Shown here: one piece after another, positions 28,986 to 42,327 of the stretch | Layout: each line of letters starts with the position of its first letter | How positions within the stretch are numbered: the first letter of the stretch is position 1 | From: Vibrio sp. ES.051 | GTDB taxonomy: Bacteria; Pseudomonadota; Gammaproteobacteria; Enterobacterales; Vibrionaceae | Direction of reading: 5' to 3' | Length of the DNA: 64,000 nucleotides | Assembly: GCF_002563795.1 (NCBI RefSeq) | Contig: NZ_PDJL01000004.1 | Span: forward strand, 310,001 to 374,000 | Notes under the pieces: model-generated | What the model saw: the letters and a program-made list of their open reading frames with translations, nothing else | What the model was told of the DNA's origin: nothing | Database searches by the model: none | Position numbers and translations under genes: made by a program

Positions 28986-29110
28986 AACTCTCGTCATAGT
29001 TATCGTTGTAGCGTTGTTGACTGCACGCACTCGCTCCATCACATGGTAAACCATGCTCAGGAGTCTCGTTTGTTTGTCGCCTAGCTACAGCTTCAACTAT
29101 TTAGAGAGTT
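28986..29110. repeat. 125-bp element with 27-bp terminal inverted repeats
   Basis: The left arm (28986-29012, starting AACTCTCGTCATAGTT) and the inverted right arm (29084-29110) agree at about 20 of 27 positions. Between them lies a perfect hairpin CATGGT-AA-ACCATG at 29042-29055, followed by GCTCAGGAGTC. The element begins on the base after the relA stop. It has no coding capacity and could be a non-autonomous mobile remnant (MITE-like) or a structured 3' element of the relA mRNA. Confidence 0.55.
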
Positions 29111-29327
29111 ACGCATACATCGCATTAGGCTTTCTAACTGCTCTGGTTTCACTTGTTTCCGGAATGCTTGCTCAAGCAGGAGAGCTATGCTCAGGAGTCG
29201 CGAAAACTTGTTGCCTGTCAAAGTAACAATTCCTTAGTGAAAGCTGCTGAGAAAATATAATGTAGAAGGTGAGTGGTTTTGACTACTCACCTTTTTCTTT
29301 AGATAGAAAGGTTTAAAGGAACAGAAA
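28986..29327. other. 342-bp relA-mazG gap filled with two repeat-like segments
   Basis: The first part is the 125-bp inverted-repeat element. The second part (29111-29230) shares the 13-mer ATGCTCAGGAGTC with it (29053-29065 and 29187-29199), each copy preceded by a hairpin; in the second it is TGCTTG-CT-CAAGCA at 29165-29178. The minus strand of the second part stays open for about 44 codons, but there is no start signal I trust. A short A/T-rich stretch leads to mazG. Confidence 0.5.
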
Positions 29328-30119
29328 ATGAGTCATCCAATTGAACAATTAGAACAAATTATGGCGAAGTTGCGTGACCCAGAAAGCGGTTGCCCTTGGG
29401 ACTTAAACCAAACCTTTGACACCATCGTTCCGCACACCATCGAAGAAACTTACGAAGTGGTGGATGCGATCCAAAACCGAGACTGGGCAAACCTCAAAGA
29501 AGAGCTTGGCGACTTATTGTTTCAGGTGATTTTTTACAGCCAGATGGCGAAAGAGCAGGAACTGTTTGAACTCACTGATGTGGTTGAAACCGTGAACGAA
29601 AAGTTGACTCGTCGCCATCCGCATGTTTTTTCAGGTGTTGAGTTTGAATCGGACGAGGAAATTAACGCCAACTGGGAAGCCGAAAAAGCAAAAGAAAAAG
29701 CGCAGGTAGGCAAAGCGGAAGAAAGTATCCTAGACTCAATACCAAACTCTTTGCCGGCACTTTCTCGTGCTACAAAAATACAGAAAAAATGTGCGAAAGT
29801 GGGCTTTGATTGGGATTCTCTTGGGCCTGTGGTGGCAAAGGTTCAAGAGGAAATAGAAGAAGTCATGGAAGAAGCGCTTCAAGTTCAACCTGATGAAGAA
29901 AAGGTTGAGTTAGAGTTGGGCGATTTATTATTTGCGACAGTAAATTTAGCCCGCCACCTTGATAAAGATCCAGAAGTCGCATTGGGGAAAGCAAACCTAA
30001 AATTTGTTAGGCGTTTCAAGCAGGTTGAAGCCAAGGTTGCACAGTCTAATAGAACGCTTCCAGATTGTTCGTTATCTGAACTTGACCATTTTTGGGACGA
30101 AGTAAAGCAGGAAGAGTAG
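29328..30119 (+). CDS. mazG: Nucleoside triphosphate pyrophosphohydrolase MazG
   Basis: MazG hydrolyses nucleoside triphosphates to monophosphates and pyrophosphate, and in E. coli modulates (p)ppGpp-linked survival. The 263-residue protein has two tandem MazG domains: the first with [10 protein letters not shown] and [10 protein letters not shown] metal-binding helices, the second with [10 protein letters not shown] and [10 protein letters not shown]. An AAGGAACAG site precedes the ATG. The link with relA is conserved in gammaproteobacteria, though the 342-bp repeat-bearing gap suggests a separate promoter here. Confidence 0.95.
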   Translation: MSHPIEQLEQIMAKLRDPESGCPWDLNQTFDTIVPHTIEETYEVVDAIQNRDWANLKEELGDLLFQVIFYSQMAKEQELFELTDVVETVNEKLTRRHPHVFSGVEFESDEEINANWEAEKAKEKAQVGKAEESILDSIPNSLPALSRATKIQKKCAKVGFDWDSLGPVVAKVQEEIEEVMEEALQVQPDEEKVELELGDLLFATVNLARHLDKDPEVALGKANLKFVRRFKQVEAKVAQSNRTLPDCSLSELDHFWDEVKQEE

Positions 30120-30236
30120 GGGAGAAATAAAACACCTAGGGGCGGTTATTATTAGACAAGTTTGACTAGAACACTTAAGCGCACTTTGGTTTCTCTTTGT
30201 TCACTTTGATTTGAAGCAAAAAATAAAAAATCACAG

Positions 30237-30252
30237 TGTGATAGATTTCACG
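30237..30252. promoter_or_regulatory. Possible CRP-binding site before pyrG
   Basis: TGTGA-TAGATT-TCACG is one base off the symmetric CRP core TGTGA-N6-TCACA. A TATATT -10 candidate at 30276-30281 would put the site near -43, close to the class II position. Binding is inferred from the match only. Confidence 0.45.
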
Positions 30253-30264
30253 TTGTGGCGGTAA

Positions 30265-31977
<1,713 letters not shown>

Positions 31978-32025
31978 AAGGATACGGGTGGCGGCGAAGG
32001 TTGTGCTGCTGCCCTTTAAAATTGA

Positions 32026-33357
<1,332 letters not shown>

Positions 33358-33395
33358 TTCTTAACTGAATTAACTGCTTAGATTTATAGCTTGAT

Positions 33396-33425
33396 AAAAC
33401 GCCTCGCATTCGCGGGGCGTTTTTG
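33396..33425 (+). terminator. Terminator after eno
   Basis: The stem AAAACGCCTCGC-ATTC-GCGGGGCGTTTTT (one G-T pair) lies 38 bases past the eno stop and is followed by a T run. Confidence 0.85.
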
Positions 33426-33583
33426 TTTATGGGAGACCTATAGCTTGGTGCCTTTCTTTATTTTCATGCTTATTTCCTGTGAGGAGTGCGTGAGTCTCCC
33501 CTTCTCCCCTAGAGGCAATCACGCATTTATGCTATATATGTCACCTTATCTAACTCCTTCCGGTACAGAATGTTAGCAGCGAT

Positions 33584-33865
33584 ATGCGAATTTTTGTTAT
33601 AGCCCTTACGCTACTGTTTGGCTTGCTTCAATACACTCTATGGTTTGGTAAGAACGGAGTGTCTGACTACTACACAGTAAAAGATGAAATTGAAGTTCAG
33701 CAGCAAGTGAACAGCAAGCTACAAGCGCGCAATAAAGAAATGTTCGCTGAGATTGATGACTTAAGACAAGGTCTTGATGCAATTGAAGAACGTGCGCGTC
33801 ACGAACTTGGGCTAATTAAAGATGGCGAGACTTTTTACCGCATTATAGGTGAGGAAAACCATTAA
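33584..33865 (+). CDS. ftsB: Cell division protein FtsB
   Basis: FtsB is a small bitopic division protein that works with FtsL and FtsQ to activate septal peptidoglycan synthesis. The 93-residue product has a short cytosolic N terminus, one membrane segment (about residues 3-20, [17 protein letters not shown]) and a periplasmic leucine-zipper-like coiled coil ([20 protein letters not shown]). It lies one base before ispD, as in E. coli. Confidence 0.94.
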   Translation: MRIFVIALTLLFGLLQYTLWFGKNGVSDYYTVKDEIEVQQQVNSKLQARNKEMFAEIDDLRQGLDAIEERARHELGLIKDGETFYRIIGEENH

Positions 33866-33866
33866 A

Positions 33867-34592
33867 ATGTTGGATATGAACTCATCTCATGTCGTGATTG
33901 TGCCTGCCGCAGGTGTCGGCAGCCGTATGAAGGCCGATCGTCCTAAGCAATACTTGTTAATTGATGGAAAAGCGGTGTTGGAACATACCGTAGAAAAATT
34001 ACTCGCACATCCTAGAATTGCAAAAATTGTGGTGTCAATTACCGAAGGTGACCCCTATTTTCCAGAGTTAGCGATTGCAAGTCACCCTGACGTGATCCGA
34101 GTTTCTGGCGGTAAAGAAAGAGCCGATTCCGTGCTTTCGGGGCTAAACTATGTAAGCACATGCCTTAAGAGCAAGTGGGTGCTGGTTCACGATGCTGCAA
34201 GGCCTTGCATCGCTTTAACTGATATTGATCGTTTGATGGAGGTCTGCCTAATACATCCTGTAGGTGGTATTCTCGCTTCGCCAGTAAGAGATACGATGAA
34301 GCGTGCGAACTCGTCGCAAGATATCGACCACACGGTAGAACGAGAAGCGTTGTGGCATGCACTGACGCCACAAATGTTCAAAACGCAGCAACTAACTCAA
34401 GCATTGACTGAGGCGTTAGAGCAGGGGATTGCCATCACCGATGAAGCATCGGCTTTAGAGTGGTTAGGAGAAACTCCAGCCTTAGTTCAGGGGCATGCGA
34501 ACAATATAAAAATCACTCAAGCAGAAGATCTTGCGCTAGCCGAGTTTTATCTAAGCCGTGAGCGCGGCGAAAAAACAAAGGATAAAAAATGA
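33867..34592 (+). CDS. ispD: 2-C-methyl-D-erythritol 4-phosphate cytidylyltransferase
   Basis: IspD couples CTP to 2-C-methyl-D-erythritol 4-phosphate in the non-mevalonate isoprenoid pathway. The protein has the nucleotide-binding signature [19 protein letters not shown] at the N terminus and VHDAARPC in the middle. I start it at MLDMNSS (241 residues), right after the ftsB stop; MNSSHVV nine bases later is equally plausible. The stop overlaps the ispF start by four bases. CTP comes from PyrG, encoded nearby. Confidence 0.96.
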   Translation: MLDMNSSHVVIVPAAGVGSRMKADRPKQYLLIDGKAVLEHTVEKLLAHPRIAKIVVSITEGDPYFPELAIASHPDVIRVSGGKERADSVLSGLNYVSTCLKSKWVLVHDAARPCIALTDIDRLMEVCLIHPVGGILASPVRDTMKRANSSQDIDHTVEREALWHALTPQMFKTQQLTQALTEALEQGIAITDEASALEWLGETPALVQGHANNIKITQAEDLALAEFYLSRERGEKTKDKK

Positions 34593-35065
34593 TTCGAATT
34601 GGTCACGGTTTTGACGTACATAAATTTGGTGGTGAAGGCCCGGTTATAATCGGTGGTGTTGCTATCCCTTACGAACAAGGTTTGGTTGCGCATTCGGATG
34701 GCGACGTTGCATTGCATGCGCTAACTGATGCACTTTTAGGAGCTATTGCAGCTGGGGATATTGGTCGTCACTTTCCCGATACTGATGATAAATGGAAAGG
34801 CGCGAATAGCCGTGAATTATTAAAAGACGTTTATCGTCGAGTTAAAGCGCAAGGTTACCGCCTTGGTAATGCGGATGTCACCATCATGGCGCAAGCACCT
34901 AAGATGGCGCCCCACATTAATGCCATGTGCGCGGCGATTGCGCAAGATCTAGAAACCGATATCGGCAACATCAACGTCAAAGCAACGACAACAGAGCGTC
35001 TTGGTTTTACTGGACGCAAAGAAGGTATTGCAACAGAAGCGGTGGTGCTTCTCTTTAAGCAATAA
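34589..35065 (+). CDS. ispF: 2-C-methyl-D-erythritol 2,4-cyclodiphosphate synthase
   Basis: IspF cyclises the IspE product to 2-C-methyl-D-erythritol 2,4-cyclodiphosphate in the isoprenoid pathway. The 158-residue protein has the zinc-binding GHGFDVHKF motif at the N terminus, the [16 protein letters not shown] signature and the later [13 protein letters not shown] substrate loop. It is translationally coupled to ispD. Confidence 0.97.
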   Translation: MIRIGHGFDVHKFGGEGPVIIGGVAIPYEQGLVAHSDGDVALHALTDALLGAIAAGDIGRHFPDTDDKWKGANSRELLKDVYRRVKAQGYRLGNADVTIMAQAPKMAPHINAMCAAIAQDLETDIGNINVKATTTERLGFTGRKEGIATEAVVLLFKQ

Positions 35066-35110
35066 TCAAATAACTTGCTCCTTAATGCTGTGTAACAGTG
35101 GAAAAACATC

Positions 35111-36154
35111 ATGTCAGATATTTTATCTTCACTGGCTTATCTTACTGGTAAGCCAGTTGCTTCTGCCAAAATTAAAGCGCAGCCTAAACACTTTCAGGTT
35201 CGCGAAGATTTAGGTTTTGCCTTTAGCGGGGAAGGCGAGCACTTAATGGTGCGCATTCGTAAAACTGGAGAGAACACCAGCTTTGTAGCTAATGAGCTTG
35301 CTAAAGCTTGCGGAGTGAAATCCAAAGACGTCAGTTGGGCTGGTCTCAAAGACCGTCACGCAGTCACTGAGCAATGGCTGAGCGTGCATTTACCGAAAGG
35401 TGAAACGCCAGATTTCTCTGCATTTTTAGCGAAATATCCGAGTATTGAAATCTTAACAACCACTCGCCACCACAAAAAGCTGCGCCCTGGTGACTTAATA
35501 GGAAATGAGTTCGTTATCACTTTGTCTGAAGTGACCGATATCGAAGATGTTGAGCAACGTCTTGAGAAAGTGAAACAATTCGGTGTACCAAACTACTTTG
35601 GTAGCCAGCGGTTTGGTAACGATGGTAACAATCTTGAGGAAGCGCGTCGCTGGGGAAGAGAAAACGTCAGAACTCGTAACCAGAATAAACGTAGCATGTA
35701 TTTGTCTGCGGCTCGCTCATGGATTTTTAACCGTATCGTTTCGGCACGTTTAGAGTTGCACGTATTTGACAAGTTTTTGGATGGTGATATCGCGCAAACG
35801 TCGACAGGCACGTTGCCTATTGATGCGAGTAATTTATCTGAGATGCAGTCAAAACTCGAACAGGGTGAAGTAGCCATTACAGCAGCACTAGCGGGTGATA
35901 ATGCGTTACCAACCCAATCGGAAGCGTTGGCATTAGAGCAGCCATTTTTAGATGAAGAGCCAGATCTAATGTTACTGATTCGTGGTAACCGTATGCGTCA
36001 TGAGCGCCGTGACATATCGCTCAAACCAAAAGACTTAGCTTGGACGGTTGAGGACAACAACATCACGCTGACTTTCTCACTGGATGCAGGGTCTTTTGCG
36101 ACATCGATTGTTCGTGAGTTAGTTAATGAGGTTAAAGTAGAAAGAGAATACTAA
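35111..36154 (+). CDS. truD: tRNA pseudouridine(13) synthase TruD
   Basis: TruD isomerises U13 of tRNA(Glu) to pseudouridine. The 347-residue protein has the TruD catalytic motif [12 protein letters not shown] with its aspartate, the [14 protein letters not shown] block and the inserted TRUD domain in the middle. Its stop shares a base with the surE start, as in E. coli (ispDF-truD-surE-pcm). Confidence 0.96.
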   Translation: MSDILSSLAYLTGKPVASAKIKAQPKHFQVREDLGFAFSGEGEHLMVRIRKTGENTSFVANELAKACGVKSKDVSWAGLKDRHAVTEQWLSVHLPKGETPDFSAFLAKYPSIEILTTTRHHKKLRPGDLIGNEFVITLSEVTDIEDVEQRLEKVKQFGVPNYFGSQRFGNDGNNLEEARRWGRENVRTRNQNKRSMYLSAARSWIFNRIVSARLELHVFDKFLDGDIAQTSTGTLPIDASNLSEMQSKLEQGEVAITAALAGDNALPTQSEALALEQPFLDEEPDLMLLIRGNRMRHERRDISLKPKDLAWTVEDNNITLTFSLDAGSFATSIVRELVNEVKVEREY

Positions 36155-36930
36155 TGGACAAGGATTCACGAAACAGAAGACCCTTAAGAGTTCTGATTAG
36201 CAACGATGATGGCGTCCATGCTCAAGGGATTCATGCTCTGGCTGATGAGCTCAGAGACATTGCAGAAGTGACTATTGTAGCACCAGACCGAAATCGTTCA
36301 GGTGCTTCAAACTCGTTGACACTAGAGCAACCATTACGCGTGACAGAAATTGCCCCAAATACTTACTCAGTGCAAGGTACACCCACAGATTGTGTGCACT
36401 TTGCGCTGAACGAGCTGATGAAAGACGATCTACCAGATCTTGTTTTATCGGGCATTAACCACGGTGCAAACCTAGGTGATGACGTGCTGTATTCCGGCAC
36501 TGTCGCTGCAGCAATGGAAGGCCACTTTCTTGGGGTTCAGTCTGTTGCCTTTTCGCTGGTTGGAAAGCGCCATTTTGAATCGGCCGCCAATATCGCGCGC
36601 AGGCTCGTTCAACAACATTTAGCGATGCCGATCCCAACGAATCGGTTGTTGAATGTGAACGTACCAGATTTACCAATAGAAAAGTTAGGTGAGATTGAAG
36701 TTACTCGTCTAGGTGCGCGCCATCACGCTGAAAATATGATCAAACAGAAAGATCCGCGAGGGCATAATATTTATTGGTTAGGGCCTCCCGGAAAAGAGCA
36801 GGATGCGGGGGAAGGTACCGACTTTTATGCGATTGAACATGGTCGAGTTTCCATTACTCCCCTGCAAGTCGATCTTACTGCTCATGAATCGCTGCGTTCA
36901 ATAGATAGTTGGTTGAAGGAAGAGAAGTAA
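36154..36930 (+). CDS. surE: 5'/3'-nucleotidase SurE
   Basis: SurE is a metal-dependent phosphatase for nucleoside monophosphates, important in stationary-phase survival. The 258-residue protein has the metal-binding motif [12 protein letters not shown] near the N terminus, the SGAS loop ([13 protein letters not shown]) and [19 protein letters not shown]. The ATG overlaps the truD stop by one base, and the stop overlaps the pcm start by one base. The N-terminal ten residues are longer than some homologues. Confidence 0.96.
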   Translation: MDKDSRNRRPLRVLISNDDGVHAQGIHALADELRDIAEVTIVAPDRNRSGASNSLTLEQPLRVTEIAPNTYSVQGTPTDCVHFALNELMKDDLPDLVLSGINHGANLGDDVLYSGTVAAAMEGHFLGVQSVAFSLVGKRHFESAANIARRLVQQHLAMPIPTNRLLNVNVPDLPIEKLGEIEVTRLGARHHAENMIKQKDPRGHNIYWLGPPGKEQDAGEGTDFYAIEHGRVSITPLQVDLTAHESLRSIDSWLKEEK

Positions 36931-37556
36931 TGAGTAATCCACATGCTGACAGGTTGATAGCGTTTCTTGTCTCCAGTGGCATCAAAAATCAAAGAGTTCT
37001 GGATGCTATTCACTGTTTACCAAGAGAAAGTTTTGTCTCCCAAGCGATGGTGCACCAAGCTTACGATAACAATGCGTTGCCGATAGGTCAGGGACAAACT
37101 ATTTCTCAACCTTATATCGTAGCTCGCATGACGGAGTTATTAGCGTTAGAACCGGCAAGTAATGTATTGGAAATCGGGACGGGCTCTGGTTATCAAACGG
37201 CAGTTCTAGCACAAATTGTTGAACACGTTTACTCCGTGGAACGAATCAAGTTATTGCAATGGGAAGCGAAGCGTCGCTTAAAGCTGCTGGATATCTATAA
37301 TGTTTCAACTAAACATGGCGATGGTTGGCTTGGCTGGGAGGCTAAGGGACCGTTTGACGCAATCATTGTCACAGCGGCGGCTGAAGTCATTCCTCAAGCG
37401 CTGTTAGCACAGTTAAAAGATGGCGGTAAAATGGTGATTCCTGTTGGTAATGCTGAACAACAGTTACTAAAAATTGAACGCAAAGGCGACGAGTATCAAT
37501 CCACAGTGGTGGAAATGGTTCGGTTTGTCCCTCTAGTTGCGGGGAATTTAGCTTAA
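36930..37556 (+). CDS. pcm: Protein-L-isoaspartate O-methyltransferase
   Basis: Pcm methylates isoaspartyl residues in aged proteins so they can revert to aspartate. The 208-residue protein has the SAM-binding motif [15 protein letters not shown], the conserved [17 protein letters not shown] active-site segment upstream of it, and a late VPLVAG strand. The start at MSNPHADR overlaps the surE stop by one base and fits the family; an ATG seven codons earlier lies within surE. Confidence 0.96.
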   Translation: MSNPHADRLIAFLVSSGIKNQRVLDAIHCLPRESFVSQAMVHQAYDNNALPIGQGQTISQPYIVARMTELLALEPASNVLEIGTGSGYQTAVLAQIVEHVYSVERIKLLQWEAKRRLKLLDIYNVSTKHGDGWLGWEAKGPFDAIIVTAAAEVIPQALLAQLKDGGKMVIPVGNAEQQLLKIERKGDEYQSTVVEMVRFVPLVAGNLA

Positions 37557-37569
37557 GGATTATGGATAG

Positions 37570-38493
37570 GTGATTCAGTTACTACGTCGTATTGGTATTA
37601 GCTTTGTGCTCGCAGCGGGACTGATTGGTTGCGCAGCGCATACACCTGCACCTGTCTCAAGTTTGAAAAAAGACTATACTAACCTAGATAGAGGGAGTTA
37701 TAGAGGGAGTTACTACCAAGTAAAAAGAGGCGATACGCTTTACTTTATAGCCTATGTCACAGATAAAGATGTAAACGATCTTGCTCGTTACAATGGATTG
37801 ACTCAGCCTTATACTATCTATCCAGGTCAGAGGTTAAAACTTTGGGCTCCGAAATATGTGGCCCCAAAATATGGACATAAAGTGAAACCTGTTGTAGTTC
37901 CTATCGTTACAACACCGCCCCCCCCAGTTGCTAAAATATCAACAGCTTCAAAGCCACAAATTTCAAGTAAAAACTCTAGTCAAAAACCGACAAAACCTAA
38001 GCCTAAAGTCGTACAAAAACAGCCCCCAAAGAAGGTTGAACAATCGAAAGTAAAGGAGTATGTTGGGTCAAAAGACAACCAAAAAGTGAAACAAAAATCG
38101 CCAATTACCACGACAAAAAGTAATAAAGTATCGAAGTGGTTATGGCCTACCAAAGGGAGAGTAATAAAGAATTTCTCAGCGGGAGAACAAGGAAATAAAG
38201 GCATCGACATCGCAGGACAGCGTGGTCAGCCTATCGTTTCAACCGCGGCCGGCACAGTTGTTTATTCAGGTAATGCGCTACGAGGTTATGGTAACTTAAT
38301 TATAGTCAAGCATAACGACAATTATTTAAGCGCATACGCACACAACAACAAGCTGCTGGTATCAGAAGGACAAAGAGTAAAAAGCGGACAGAAAATTGCG
38401 ACCATGGGCAGTTCCGGCGCAAAAGCAGTCAAGCTACACTTTGAAATTCGCTACCAAGGTAAATCAGTGAATCCAAAACGCTATTTGCCTTAA
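37570..38493 (+). CDS. nlpD: Murein hydrolase activator NlpD (lipoprotein)
   Basis: NlpD is an outer-membrane lipoprotein that activates the septal amidase AmiC. The 307-residue product starts at a GTG, has a lipobox ending LIGC at residues 18-21, a LysM domain (YYQVKRGDTLYFIAYVTDKD) and a long Lys/Pro/Ser-rich linker. The C-terminal LytM domain (from about residue 190) is degenerate: KGIDIAG stands where active M23 enzymes have an HxGxD motif and YAHN replaces HLH, so it should be a non-catalytic activator. In enterobacteria the main rpoS promoter lies within nlpD; that may be so here. Confidence 0.94.
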   Translation: MIQLLRRIGISFVLAAGLIGCAAHTPAPVSSLKKDYTNLDRGSYRGSYYQVKRGDTLYFIAYVTDKDVNDLARYNGLTQPYTIYPGQRLKLWAPKYVAPKYGHKVKPVVVPIVTTPPPPVAKISTASKPQISSKNSSQKPTKPKPKVVQKQPPKKVEQSKVKEYVGSKDNQKVKQKSPITTTKSNKVSKWLWPTKGRVIKNFSAGEQGNKGIDIAGQRGQPIVSTAAGTVVYSGNALRGYGNLIIVKHNDNYLSAYAHNNKLLVSEGQRVKSGQKIATMGSSGAKAVKLHFEIRYQGKSVNPKRYLP

Positions 38494-38573
38494 GACTTTG
38501 AAAAACAACTTGCGAAACCATTTAGCGACATATTGAGTTGTCATGTCTTGCTAACTCGCCAGGGGGAGGCGTT

Positions 38574-39568
38574 ATGAGTATCAGCAACACAGTAACCAAA
38601 GTTAAAGAGTTTGAATTTGGCAATGCGTCAGTGAAGACAGTTGGCAAAAAACTCACCAAATCACCATCCACCGAAGGCAAAAAAGCTGCTGCTCGTGATG
38701 AACTTGACGCCAGTAGTAAAAGCTTAGACGCAACTCAATTGTATCTAGGCGAAATTGGCTTCTCACCTCTACTTACTGCTGAAGAGGAAGTACTTTACGC
38801 TCGCCGAGCACTTCGTGGCGATGAAGCAGCCCGTAAACGCATGATAGAAAGTAATTTGCGTTTGGTCGTGAAGATATCTCGTCGATACAGCAACCGCGGT
38901 TTGGCATTACTCGATCTTATTGAAGAAGGTAATCTTGGCTTGATTCGTGCCGTCGAGAAATTCGATCCTGAACGTGGATTCCGTTTCTCCACATATGCTA
39001 CTTGGTGGATCCGCCAAACCATTGAACGCGCATTGATGAACCAAACTCGCACTATTCGGTTACCTATCCATGTGGTGAAAGAGCTGAATATTTATTTGCG
39101 AACTGCACGTGAGCTTTCACAAAAGCTCGATCATGAACCAACAGCGGAAGAGATTGCTGCTCAATTGGATATTCCAGTTGAAGACGTGAGTAAAATGCTG
39201 CGTTTAAACGAACGTATTAGTTCTGTCGATACACCGATAGGTGGCGATGGTGAAAAAGCTTTACTCGATATCATTCCGGATGCGAATAATTCTGACCCTG
39301 AGGTATCAACTCAAGATGCCGACATCAAATCATCACTGATTCACTGGCTCGAAGAATTGAACCCAAAACAAAAAGAAGTATTAGCACGACGTTTTGGTCT
39401 TCTTGGCTATGAACCTTCTACGCTAGAAGAGGTAGGTCGTGAAATTGGTCTAACACGAGAACGTGTCCGTCAGATCCAAGTCGAGTCGAGGGGCTGCGTC
39501 GTCTGCGCGAAGTTTTGATCAAGCAAGGTTTGAATATGGAGAACTTGTTTAGCGTGGAAGATGACTAA
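38574..39568 (+). pseudogene. rpoS: RNA polymerase sigma-S factor, frameshifted near the 3' end
   Basis: RpoS is the general stress and stationary-phase sigma factor. Regions 1.2 to 4 are intact: [16 protein letters not shown], then [18 protein letters not shown] and [14 protein letters not shown] (region 2), and the region 4 helix-turn-helix [20 protein letters not shown]. After Glu304 the sequence repeats five bases, TCGAG-TCGAG (39481-39490), shifting the frame: translation adds [10 protein letters not shown] and stops at 39528, giving 314 residues. Deleting one copy restores [20 protein letters not shown]... to the stop at 39568, a 329-residue protein of normal length. A strong GGGGGAGG site precedes the ATG. 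The helix-turn-helix survives, so partial function cannot be excluded. Confidence 0.9.
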
Positions 39569-39589
39569 AACTGAGTTTATCTATGATAC

Positions 39590-39618
39590 AAAAGGCTATG
39601 GTTACCCATAGCCTTTTT
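39590..39618. terminator. Terminator between rpoS and mutS
   Basis: The stem AAAAGGCTATGG-TTAC-CCATAGCCTTTTT lies 22 bases past the restored rpoS stop. It is symmetric enough to serve the convergent mutS gene as well. Confidence 0.8.
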
Positions 39619-39681
39619 GCGTTTTATTAGCGGTTCGATTTTTTAAACAGAAATGAATCGAGAACGAGTGATACGTTAGTA

Positions 39682-42243
39682 TTACAGCATCTTTTTCAAG
39701 TCATATAGTGCTTCAAGAGCTTCGCGCGGTGTGAGGTTATCTGGTTCGATGTCTGACAACGCTTGTTCAATATCACTCGGCTCAGGAATTAGGCATAACT
39801 GATTGGCCACATCCACAGCACTCGATTGAGGAGCGTCACCGCTTTGGCCTAACTGTTCAAGCTGGGATAGCTTGTTGCGCGCATTTTTAATAACAGTTTT
39901 AGGAACACCAGCCAGACCAGCAACCGCCAAGCCGTATGATTTGCTTGCCGCACCTTCTTGAACCGCGTGCATGAAGGCGATGCTATCACCATGTTCTACC
40001 GCGTCTAAGTGAACGTTCGCTAAGTTTGGTAATTGGTTTGGTAATTCTGTCAACTCAAAGTAGTGGGTAGCAAATAGCGTCATCGCTCCAATTTGCGTTG
40101 CGAGCCATTCCGCACTTGCCCATGCCAAAGAAAGGCCATCGTATGTACTAGTACCGCGTCCGATTTCATCCATCAGTACTAAACTATTCTTGGTGGCATT
40201 GTGAAGAATATTAGCCGTTTCCGTCATCTCGACCATAAAGGTTGAGCGGCCAGAAGCAAGATCATCGGACGCGCCAATACGAGTAAATATGCGGTCCAGA
40301 GAGCCGATTAGTGCCGATTCGGCAGGCACATAAGAGCCGATATTTGCCATCAGCGCAATCAAGGCAGTTTGACGCATGTAAGTTGATTTACCCCCCATGT
40401 TTGGCCCAGTGATGATCAACATTTTTCGGCTTGGAGTTAACTCGATGGGGTTCGCTATGAATGGGTCGGTTGTGACTTGTTCTACCACAGGGTGACGACC
40501 TGATTGAATATGGATGCCAGCCTCTTTTACCAATGTAGGGCGACAGTAATCCAGTGAGTCGGCACGTTCGGCTAAGTTTTGTAGAACATCTAACTGAGAT
40601 AGGGCTGATGCTAAATTTTGTAGCTTTTCAAGGTGTGGCATTAATAGATCAAAGAGCTCTTCCCACAGTTGTTTTTCTAAAGCAAGTGCTTTGGACTTTG
40701 AGTTAAGCACTTTATCTTCATGCTCTTTGAGTTCTGGAATGATGTAACGTTCAGCGTTTTTCAGGGTTTGACGACGTACATAGTGTGGGGGCACTAAATG
40801 GCTTTGACCTCGACTCACTTGGATGAAGAAACCATGTACGTTGTTGTAACCGACTTTTAACGTATCGATGCCGTGACGTTCGCGTTCATCGCGTTCTAGC
40901 TGTTCAAGATACTCAGTCGCACCATCCGCCAGTTTTCGCCATTCGTCCAATTCCGAGTTGTAACCTTCGGCAATTACCCCGCCGTCGCGTATAACGACTG
41001 GTGGATTGTCTTTAATTGCGCGTTCGAGCAAATCACACACTTCATCGGTTGGTGCTGCGTATTGCGCCAACTTGGCTAGGTATGGATGTGCCAAAGAAGA
41101 TGTCACTGTTTCAAGTTCTGGCAACTGTTGTATCGCATTGCGGAGTCGTGCCATATCACGAGGCCGAGCAGAACGTAATGCGAGGCGTGCCAAAATACGT
41201 TCGATGTCACCAATTTGTTTTAATGGTGGTTGAAGATCGGCAAATAAACCTTGGTCTTTAATTTCGCCAATGGCATCGAGACGATTGTTTAATGTATCGA
41301 TGCAGCGCATCGGCTGATGCAACCAGCGTTTGAGCATACGGCTGCCCATCGGCGTGGCACAATGGTCCAGTACGGCGGCAAGCGTATTATCTGTGCCGCC
41401 AGACAGGTTTTGGGTAATTTCGAGATTACGACGGGTAGCCGCATCGAGAATTACGGACTGATCTTGGTGATCAAAGGTTAAAGATCGAATATGAGGCAAC
41501 GCCGTACGTTGCGTGTCTTTTACGTATTGGATCAAGCAACCTGCGGCACATAACCCAAGAGACGCGTGTTCTACGCCAAAGCCAACAAGATCACGCGTAC
41601 CGAATTGTTGATTCAGCTGCTGCTTCGCAGTATCAAGCTCAAACTCCCATACTGGGCGGCGACGGTTACCATTACGGCTTGACATTAAGTGTACTGGTTC
41701 AAAGTCTTCAGGAAACAATAACTCACGAGGAGCAGTACGTTGTAGCTCTGCGGTCATCGACTCTTCTGTTTCTGGTTCAACCAATTGGAAACGACCTGAC
41801 GTAATATCTAATGTTGCGTATCCAAACTTGCCGTTATGGTGATAAATGGCTGCGATCAAGTTATCAACGCGTTCAGAAAGTAGCGCTTCATCGGTCACCG
41901 TACCAGGTGTTACGATACGCACAACCTTGCGTTCTACTGGGCCTTTACTGGTTGCCGGATCGCCAATTTGTTCGCAGATTGCGACAGACTCACCAAGCTG
42001 AACAAGTTTAGCTAAATAACCTTCGACAGCATGAAATGGCACCCCTGCCATCGGGATAGGCTCTCCGGCTGATGAACCTCGCTTTGTTAATGAGATCTCA
42101 AGCAGTTGAGATGCACGTTTGGCATCATCATAGAAGAGTTCATAGAAGTCGCCCATGCGGTAAAACAGCAAAATATCAGGATTCTCAGCTTTCAGCTTGA
42201 GATATTGCTGCATCATCGGAGTATGTTTTTGTTCAGATTTCAC
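39682..42243 (-). CDS. mutS: DNA mismatch repair protein MutS
   Basis: MutS recognises base mismatches and small loops and starts methyl-directed repair with MutL and MutH. The 853-residue protein has the mismatch-binding FYE motif ([15 protein letters not shown], residues about 31-45), the connector and lever domains, Walker A ([15 protein letters not shown]), and the [14 protein letters not shown]alker B/signature region, with a C-terminal tetramerisation tail. All key residues look intact, so the neighbouring rpoS slippage-type mutation is not explained by a visibly broken mutS. It converges on rpoS and diverges from pncC. Confidence 0.97.
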   Translation of the reverse strand: MKSEQKHTPMMQQYLKLKAENPDILLFYRMGDFYELFYDDAKRASQLLEISLTKRGSSAGEPIPMAGVPFHAVEGYLAKLVQLGESVAICEQIGDPATSKGPVERKVVRIVTPGTVTDEALLSERVDNLIAAIYHHNGKFGYATLDITSGRFQLVEPETEESMTAELQRTAPRELLFPEDFEPVHLMSSRNGNRRRPVWEFELDTAKQQLNQQFGTRDLVGFGVEHASLGLCAAGCLIQYVKDTQRTALPHIRSLTFDHQDQSVILDAATRRNLEITQNLSGGTDNTLAAVLDHCATPMGSRMLKRWLHQPMRCIDTLNNRLDAIGEIKDQGLFADLQPPLKQIGDIERILARLALRSARPRDMARLRNAIQQLPELETVTSSLAHPYLAKLAQYAAPTDEVCDLLERAIKDNPPVVIRDGGVIAEGYNSELDEWRKLADGATEYLEQLERDERERHGIDTLKVGYNNVHGFFIQVSRGQSHLVPPHYVRRQTLKNAERYIIPELKEHEDKVLNSKSKALALEKQLWEELFDLLMPHLEKLQNLASALSQLDVLQNLAERADSLDYCRPTLVKEAGIHIQSGRHPVVEQVTTDPFIANPIELTPSRKMLIITGPNMGGKSTYMRQTALIALMANIGSYVPAESALIGSLDRIFTRIGASDDLASGRSTFMVEMTETANILHNATKNSLVLMDEIGRGTSTYDGLSLAWASAEWLATQIGAMTLFATHYFELTELPNQLPNLANVHLDAVEHGDSIAFMHAVQEGAASKSYGLAVAGLAGVPKTVIKNARNKLSQLEQLGQSGDAPQSSAVDVANQLCLIPEPSDIEQALSDIEPDNLTPREALEALYDLKKML

Positions 42244-42327
42244 AGGTAAGTTCTTTTGTTTAGTTCCGTAGCGACTTAGGATACGTGAATCCCTATCAAC
42301 TAAAAAGAGACAAAGGGTATTTTGAGT

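Noticed and set aside
33391..33576. 61-codon frame after eno
   Set aside because: It runs through the eno terminator, has no ribosome-binding site and matches no family I know.
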